In this document: piece by piece, positions 5,624 through 9,294 of the stretch | Layout of the letters: each line of letters begins with the position of its first letter | Numbering within the stretch: the stretch's first letter is position 1 | Assembly: GCA_902797015.1 (NCBI GenBank) | Contig: CADBRG010000061.1 | Location: 1-9,294, forward strand | DNA: 9,294 bases | From: an uncultured Lachnospiraceae bacterium | GTDB lineage: Bacteria > Bacillota > Clostridia > Lachnospirales > Lachnospiraceae | Reading direction: 5' to 3' | The notes under the pieces: generated by a model | Told to the model about the DNA's origin: nothing | The model's input: only the letters and a program-made list of their open reading frames with translations | Databases searched by the model: none | Translations under genes and position numbers: made by a program

Positions 5624-6103
5624 ATGAATGAAAATATTGCATTAGAAACCGCCGTCGTTACACGGCTCATAGAAAAAAACTGGCGCATCGCGTTCGCGGA
5701 ATCCTGCACCGGCGGGCTCTGTGCCGGGCGACTGGTGAATGTTCCGGACGCATCGCGCGTACTGGATGTCTCATTTGTCACCTATGCAAATGAAGCGAAG
5801 ATCAAATATCTCGGGGTGCCGATCGACCTGATCGAAGCACATGGCGTTGTCAGCGAGGAAGTCGCCGGCACCATGGCTGCGGGAGTCGTAAAAACCGCCG
5901 GCTGTGAGGTCGGTGTCGCCACCTCCGGCATTGCAGGGCCTTCCGGCGCTGTCCCGGGAAAACCCGTCGGAACCGTCTGCTTCGGATTTTCCGTCAACGG
6001 ACAGGTTACGACTTACACACGCCACTTTGATGGCATGGCGCGAAATGAAGTCCGCGCTGCGGCAGTCGAATTCGTATTCGAAACGCTGCCAACATTGCTG
6101 TAA
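5624..6103 (+). CDS. pncC: Nicotinamide-nucleotide amidohydrolase (stand-alone CinA C-terminal domain)
   Basis: A 159-residue cytoplasmic enzyme of the CinA_C family. Characterised members hydrolyse nicotinamide mononucleotide to nicotinate mononucleotide and ammonia, recycling NMN into NAD. Signature blocks are all present: AESCTGG (25-31, with the proposed catalytic Ser at 27), VTYANEAKIKYLGV (52-65), VSEEVA (76-81), ATSGIAGPSG (99-108) and KPVGTV (113-118). The N-terminal COG1058 (MoCF-like) domain of full-length CinA is absent, as in the E. coli PncC form of about 165 residues. The start is the ATG at 5624 with AGAGG nine bases upstream; an in-frame extension to 5531 would begin on the promoter -35 and is rejected. 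It has its own strong promoter upstream and a strong terminator after it, so it is monocistronic. Some CinA proteins are competence- or damage-induced; nothing here shows that. Confidence 0.92.
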   Translation: MNENIALETAVVTRLIEKNWRIAFAESCTGGLCAGRLVNVPDASRVLDVSFVTYANEAKIKYLGVPIDLIEAHGVVSEEVAGTMAAGVVKTAGCEVGVATSGIAGPSGAVPGKPVGTVCFGFSVNGQVTTYTRHFDGMARNEVRAAAVEFVFETLPTLL

Positions 6104-6117
6104 CAAAAACCATATGG

Positions 6118-6166
6118 AAAAGGCCAGGTCCCTTCGCTTCATTGTACGAAGGCTCCTGGCCTTTTT
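6118..6166. terminator. Strong, probably bidirectional intrinsic terminator
   Basis: AAAAGGCCAGG (6118-6128) pairs with CCTGGCCTTTT (6155-6165); after a 2x2 internal loop, CCTTCG (6131-6136) pairs with CGAAGG (6147-6152) around a 10-base loop. A run of five T (6162-6166) ends the stem on the plus strand, terminating cinA/pncC. On the minus strand the stem ends in TTTT and a second T-run lies a few bases beyond, so it can also serve ksgA, whose stop is at 6171. Confidence 0.9.
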
Positions 6167-6170
6167 ATTC

Positions 6171-7049
6171 TTATGATAAGAGATTTGCCAATTCTGCAAA
6201 TTCTTCAAGTGATAATGTCTCGCCACGAACAGTTAATGGCTTCCCAAGTGCTGCAATGGCTTCCTCGATCTCTTCTTTTGAGAAATGAAGGTTGCCAGCA
6301 TTCTTGAGTCCGTTCGCAAGCGTCTTTCTGCGCTGGTTGAATGACGCGCGGATCAGACGGAACATCAGCTTCTCGTCCTTTACATCAACCGGCGGCTTTT
6401 CATGTCTGGTCAGACGAATGACTGCAGAGCCGACCTTTGGCTGCGGGAAAAAGCTTGCGGGAGATACCTCCGTGATGATCTCCGGCTTCGCGTAATACTG
6501 CACCGCCAGAGACAGTGCGCCGTAATCCTTGCTGCCCGGTCCTGTCTGCATGCGGTCCGCGACTTCCTTTTGCACCATGATCGTGATGCTCTCAGCAGGG
6601 ATCCCGCTTTCAAACAATTCCAGTATGATCGGCGTTGTGATGTAATACGGCAGGTTTGCCACGACCTTGATCGGCTGTCCGCCGTTTTTTTCTTCTACCA
6701 GCTTTGCGATATCTGTTTTTAAGATATCATTGTGGATGATGTCGACATTCGGATATCCCTGTAGCGTATCCTCTAAAATCGGGATCAGCATCCGGTCAAT
6801 CTCAACCGACGCAACGCCGCGTGCATGGTAAGCCAGATACTGTGTCATCGTCCCGATGCCCGGTCCGATCTCAAGCACGTAATCATCCTCGCCGATGCCG
6901 GCTGCATCCACGATCTCCTCCAGCACATTCGCATCGATCAGGAAATTCTGTCCATATTTTTTCTGAATGGTAAACTGATATTTTTCTGTGACCGCCTTGA
7001 CGGCCTGTGCACTCGCCAGGTATGGCAGTGGCTTGTATACATTTGCCAT
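6171..7049 (-). CDS. rsmA: 16S rRNA dimethyladenosine transferase RsmA (KsgA)
   Basis: A 292-residue SAM-dependent methyltransferase that dimethylates two adjacent adenines (A1518 and A1519, E. coli numbering) in the terminal helix of 16S rRNA, a late step in 30S assembly; loss gives kasugamycin resistance. Motif X and the N-terminal site read KYGQNFL (31-37). SAM motif I is EIGPGIGTMT (60-69), the acidic E83 (VEID) ends strand 2, and the catalytic motif IV is NLPYY (132-136). The FFPQPKVGSAV block (200-210) and the helical C-terminal domain with FNQRRKTL (237-244) are intact. Length is at the upper end of the usual 265-295. The ATG at 7049 lies 6 bp after the tatD stop; its ribosome site (GGAG, nine bases away) overlaps the end of tatD. 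It is the last gene of the run, ending at the hairpin 6118-6166. Confidence 0.97.
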   Translation of the reverse strand: MANVYKPLPYLASAQAVKAVTEKYQFTIQKKYGQNFLIDANVLEEIVDAAGIGEDDYVLEIGPGIGTMTQYLAYHARGVASVEIDRMLIPILEDTLQGYPNVDIIHNDILKTDIAKLVEEKNGGQPIKVVANLPYYITTPIILELFESGIPAESITIMVQKEVADRMQTGPGSKDYGALSLAVQYYAKPEIITEVSPASFFPQPKVGSAVIRLTRHEKPPVDVKDEKLMFRLIRASFNQRRKTLANGLKNAGNLHFSKEEIEEAIAALGKPLTVRGETLSLEEFAELANLLS

Positions 7050-7055
7050 TGATTC

Positions 7056-7904
7056 TTACTCCATATTGAAAAACCGCTTCGCATTCGCTTCCGTAATCGC
7101 GATCACTTCTTCCTTCGTCAGCCCTTTCAGACTTGCGATCTCTGCTGCCACATAGTCGATATATCCCGAATGATTGCGCTTCCCGCGGTACGGATCCGGT
7201 GCCAGGTACGGGCAGTCTGTTTCAAGCAGGATCCACTCCATCGGCACGGCTTCCACAGTCCGCTTCAGCTTCTTCCCATTCTTAAATGTAACGACACCGC
7301 CGACACCGAAATAGTATCCAAGCTTGACATATTCTTCCGCCAACTCCGGCGAATAGGAATAGCAGTGCATCACGGCTGTGATTCGTCCGGCATATTCTTT
7401 TAGAATCCGCAGTGTGTCTTCCGCGGCATCACGGCTGTGTACACTGACCGGCAGATTCAGCTCTTCTGCCAGGTCCAGCTGTCTGCGGAACCACTTCTCC
7501 TGAATGTCATGTGTCTCCACATTCCAGTGATAATCCAGCCCGATCTCGCCGATCGCCACCACTTTCGGCTCAGTTTCTGCTGTTTTTCGGATCCAATCAA
7601 AGACGAGATTCCCACTTTCACCTGTCCGACCGGCTGTTTCAATACCGGCGCAGGCATCAATCGCAACCCCGGCACCAGCCGGCTCCGCCGCCTCCAGCTC
7701 GCCGACATCATCGGGATGCAGCCCGACGGCCGCATAGACAAACGGATACTTACGGGCAAGTGCCACGCCATCCTTACAATCCTGAAAAGAGGCACCGACA
7801 TTCACGATGGTTCCGACATTTTGTTCTGACATGGACGAAAGCAGTTCGTCGCGGTCTGCGTCGAACTGCTTATCGTTATAATGTGCATGGGTATCAAAAA
7901 TCAT
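7056..7904 (-). CDS. tatD: TatD-family metal-dependent DNase/hydrolase
   Basis: A 282-residue cytoplasmic TIM-barrel hydrolase. TatD proteins are divalent-metal nucleases acting on single-stranded or damaged DNA ends; some members remove D-aminoacyl groups from tRNA. All metal ligands are present: H6 and H8 (THAH), E120 (GEIGLD), H156 (SVHSRD), H180 (MHCYS) and D230 (ETDCPYLAP). The family is usually about 255 residues; the excess is an insertion at about residues 70-99 (nt 7608-7697), rich in Ala, Gly and Glu, placed between GLHPDD and the helix before E120, where it need not disturb the active site. The ATG at 7904 is one base past the metG stop, and its ribosome site (GGAG at 7915-7918) is inside metG, so the two are translationally coupled. 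metG-tatD-ksgA order is conserved in Firmicutes. The exact substrate in this organism is unknown. Confidence 0.95.
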   Translation of the reverse strand: MIFDTHAHYNDKQFDADRDELLSSMSEQNVGTIVNVGASFQDCKDGVALARKYPFVYAAVGLHPDDVGELEAAEPAGAGVAIDACAGIETAGRTGESGNLVFDWIRKTAETEPKVVAIGEIGLDYHWNVETHDIQEKWFRRQLDLAEELNLPVSVHSRDAAEDTLRILKEYAGRITAVMHCYSYSPELAEEYVKLGYYFGVGGVVTFKNGKKLKRTVEAVPMEWILLETDCPYLAPDPYRGKRNHSGYIDYVAAEIASLKGLTKEEVIAITEANAKRFFNME

Positions 7905-7905
7905 G

Positions 7906-9294
7906 TTAACAAATCTCCGCGCCGGAAGGCATATCCTTTTCCGGTGTCATCAGGGACAGATTGCCATCTGCATCCTCAGCGCAGAGCAGCATGCCTTCTG
8001 AAAGAACGCCTGCCAGCTTGGCCGGTTTTAAGTTTACAAGGACCATAACCTTTTTGCCAACCATCTCTTCTGCAGAGTAGTATTTCTTGATGCCGGATAC
8101 GATCTGCTTTGTCTGGCTGCCGATCTTGACCTGGGAGCAAAGAAGCTTCTTTGACTTCGGCACTTCTTCACAGGCAATGATCTCACCGACCTGGAACTGC
8201 ATCTGTCCGAACTGGTCAAATGTGATCTCCGGCTTTGCTTCGATGTCAATGCCATCATCCTCTGCTTCTTCTTCGGCTGCGTCCGCTTCTTCTTCCGGGT
8301 TCAGTGCCTCAACCTGCTTCATCACATCCTCAAGCTTCAGACGTGCGAAGAGAATCTCTGCATCTTCTTCCTTTAATGTAATGCCTTCCGGATAGAGTCC
8401 GAACTGATCAAGTACATCAAAATCACGCGGCTGTGCCTGCAGCTGCTTTAAGATCTTCTCAGAGGTCTCCGGCAGGAAGCTGACCAGAAGGTTTGCACCG
8501 ATGCAGATGCCTTCGATCAGGTTATACATTACCGTGGCAAGACGGTCCTTTTTCGCCTCATCTCTTGCCAGAACCCACGGCTCTGTCTCGTCGATATATT
8601 TGTTCAGGCGACGGAATACGGCAAACACTTCGCTGATCGCATCTGCCACACGCAGATCGTTCATCTTCGCCTGCACCTTATCACGGGCGCCTGTTACAAC
8701 TGCCTTCATATCCGCATCTACCGCTGCCTCACTCGCGCCGGCTGCAGAAGCACCGGATACCGGTTCTGTTTCGGAAGCTGCGCCTGCATTGCGTACCTGG
8801 CCGTCAAAATATTTGCAGCTCATGGAGATCGTACGCTTCACGAGGTTGCCAAGCGTGTTGGCCAGATCGGAATTGGTCCGCTCTACCATCAGATCCCAGG
8901 AGATCACACCGTCATTGTCAAACGGCATCTCATGCAGCAGGAAATACCGCACTGCATCCACGCCAAAGATCGATACCAGGTCATCTGCGTAAAGCACATT
9001 GCCCTTGGATTTGCTCATCTTTCCGTCACTCATCAGAAGCCACGGATGTCCGAATACCTGCTTCGGAAGCGGCACATCGAGTGCCATTAAGAAGATCGGC
9101 CAGTAGATCGTATGGAAACGGATGATGTCCTTACCGATCAGATGCAGGTCAGCCGGCCAGAACTTCTTGAACAGGTCAGAGGAGTTGCCGTCTGCATCGT
9201 ATCCGATCTTCGTGATGTAGTTGCTCAATGCGTCAAGCCAGACATATACGACATGCTTCGGATCAAAGTCTACCGGAATGCCCCAGGTAAAGGA
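7906..9294 (-). CDS. metG: Methionine-tRNA ligase (partial; N-terminus beyond the window)
   Basis: The C-terminal 462 residues of methionyl-tRNA synthetase, which charges tRNA-Met. The reading frame stays open to the right edge. The first in-frame TTG (9226-9228) is internal: the 22 codons before it encode typical MetRS sequence such as WGIPVD and VYVWLDA. The HIGH motif and zinc knuckle are outside the window. KMSKS is at nt 9007-9021, followed by the helical anticodon-binding domain. An acidic linker (around 8230-8300, Glu/Asp/Ala) leads to a C-terminal tRNA-binding OB-fold (7909-8229; FQVGEI, SGIKKYY, VLVNLKPAKLAG), which makes the enzyme a dimer in many bacteria. An Ala/Ser-rich stretch at 8719-8790 in the anticodon-binding domain looks like an insertion relative to typical clostridial enzymes. 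It is the first visible gene of the metG-tatD-ksgA run. Confidence 0.97.
   Translation of the reverse strand, partial: SFTWGIPVDFDPKHVVYVWLDALSNYITKIGYDADGNSSDLFKKFWPADLHLIGKDIIRFHTIYWPIFLMALDVPLPKQVFGHPWLLMSDGKMSKSKGNVLYADDLVSIFGVDAVRYFLLHEMPFDNDGVISWDLMVERTNSDLANTLGNLVKRTISMSCKYFDGQVRNAGAASETEPVSGASAAGASEAAVDADMKAVVTGARDKVQAKMNDLRVADAISEVFAVFRRLNKYIDETEPWVLARDEAKKDRLATVMYNLIEGICIGANLLVSFLPETSEKILKQLQAQPRDFDVLDQFGLYPEGITLKEEDAEILFARLKLEDVMKQVEALNPEEEADAAEEEAEDDGIDIEAKPEITFDQFGQMQFQVGEIIACEEVPKSKKLLCSQVKIGSQTKQIVSGIKKYYSAEEMVGKKVMVLVNLKPAKLAGVLSEGMLLCAEDADGNLSLMTPEKDMPSGAEIC

Noticed and set aside
5771..6226. Minus-strand 151-codon frame opposite cinA/pncC
   Set aside because: It is the antisense shadow of the CinA_C gene, runs through the 6118-6166 terminator hairpin and overlaps the ksgA 3' end.
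9226..9228. Internal TTG as the MetRS start
   Set aside because: The frame upstream to the window edge encodes conserved MetRS residues, so the gene is simply truncated by the window.
1..9294. CRISPR arrays, tRNA or rRNA genes, transposases, prophage genes
   Set aside because: I saw no regularly spaced repeats, no tRNA-like TTCRA arms in a cloverleaf context, and no transposase or phage proteins.

Overview
The window looks like chromosomal DNA from an anaerobic Gram-positive bacterium of the Clostridia, most likely a Lachnospiraceae-type gut organism. The evidence is a rubrerythrin with its rubredoxin domain at the N-terminus, a short PerR-type regulator next to it, purine-rich Shine-Dalgarno sites, moderate GC content, and a metG-tatD-ksgA gene order typical of Firmicutes. 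The assignment is inference from gene content; there is no rRNA here to confirm it.

Layout. Positions 30-1073 hold a peroxide-response pair on the minus strand, perR followed by reverse rubrerythrin. A 221-bp divergent gap (1074-1294) carries a perR promoter with a PerR-box-like site, a small palindrome, and a strong promoter for tadA (plus strand, 1295-1813). tadA converges on a flavodoxin gene (minus, 1974-2432). Between them lies a 161-bp element bounded by inverted repeats and packed with hairpins (1808-1968), whose left arm overlaps the tadA stop codon. Positions 2567-5401 hold a two-gene minus-strand operon, trkA then trkH, for potassium uptake. A 222-bp gap has two back-to-back promoters, one for trkA and one for a stand-alone CinA C-terminal amidohydrolase (plus, 5624-6103). 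A strong hairpin at 6118-6165 separates that gene from a minus-strand housekeeping run: metG (cut by the right edge), tatD and ksgA, joined by gaps of 1 and 6 bp.

How the genes fit together. perR and rubrerythrin form an oxidative-stress module: metal-bound PerR would repress, and peroxide would release, a diiron peroxidase. The flavodoxin could carry electrons in the same cell, but nothing in the sequence ties it to that module. TrkA and TrkH are the gating ring and the membrane channel of one K+ transporter. CinA/PncC recycles nicotinamide mononucleotide. MetRS, TatD and RsmA are translation or RNA-related housekeeping functions.

Most of the window is ordinary core genome. I do not see an undescribed multi-gene system. 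The least explained sequence is the inverted-repeat element at 1808-1968, with a related fragment at 1170-1203 on the other side of tadA. Smaller points are Ala/Gly/Ser-rich insertions in both TatD and MetRS, the absence of rnmV between tatD and ksgA, and an altered glycine motif in the second nucleotide-binding fold of TrkA.
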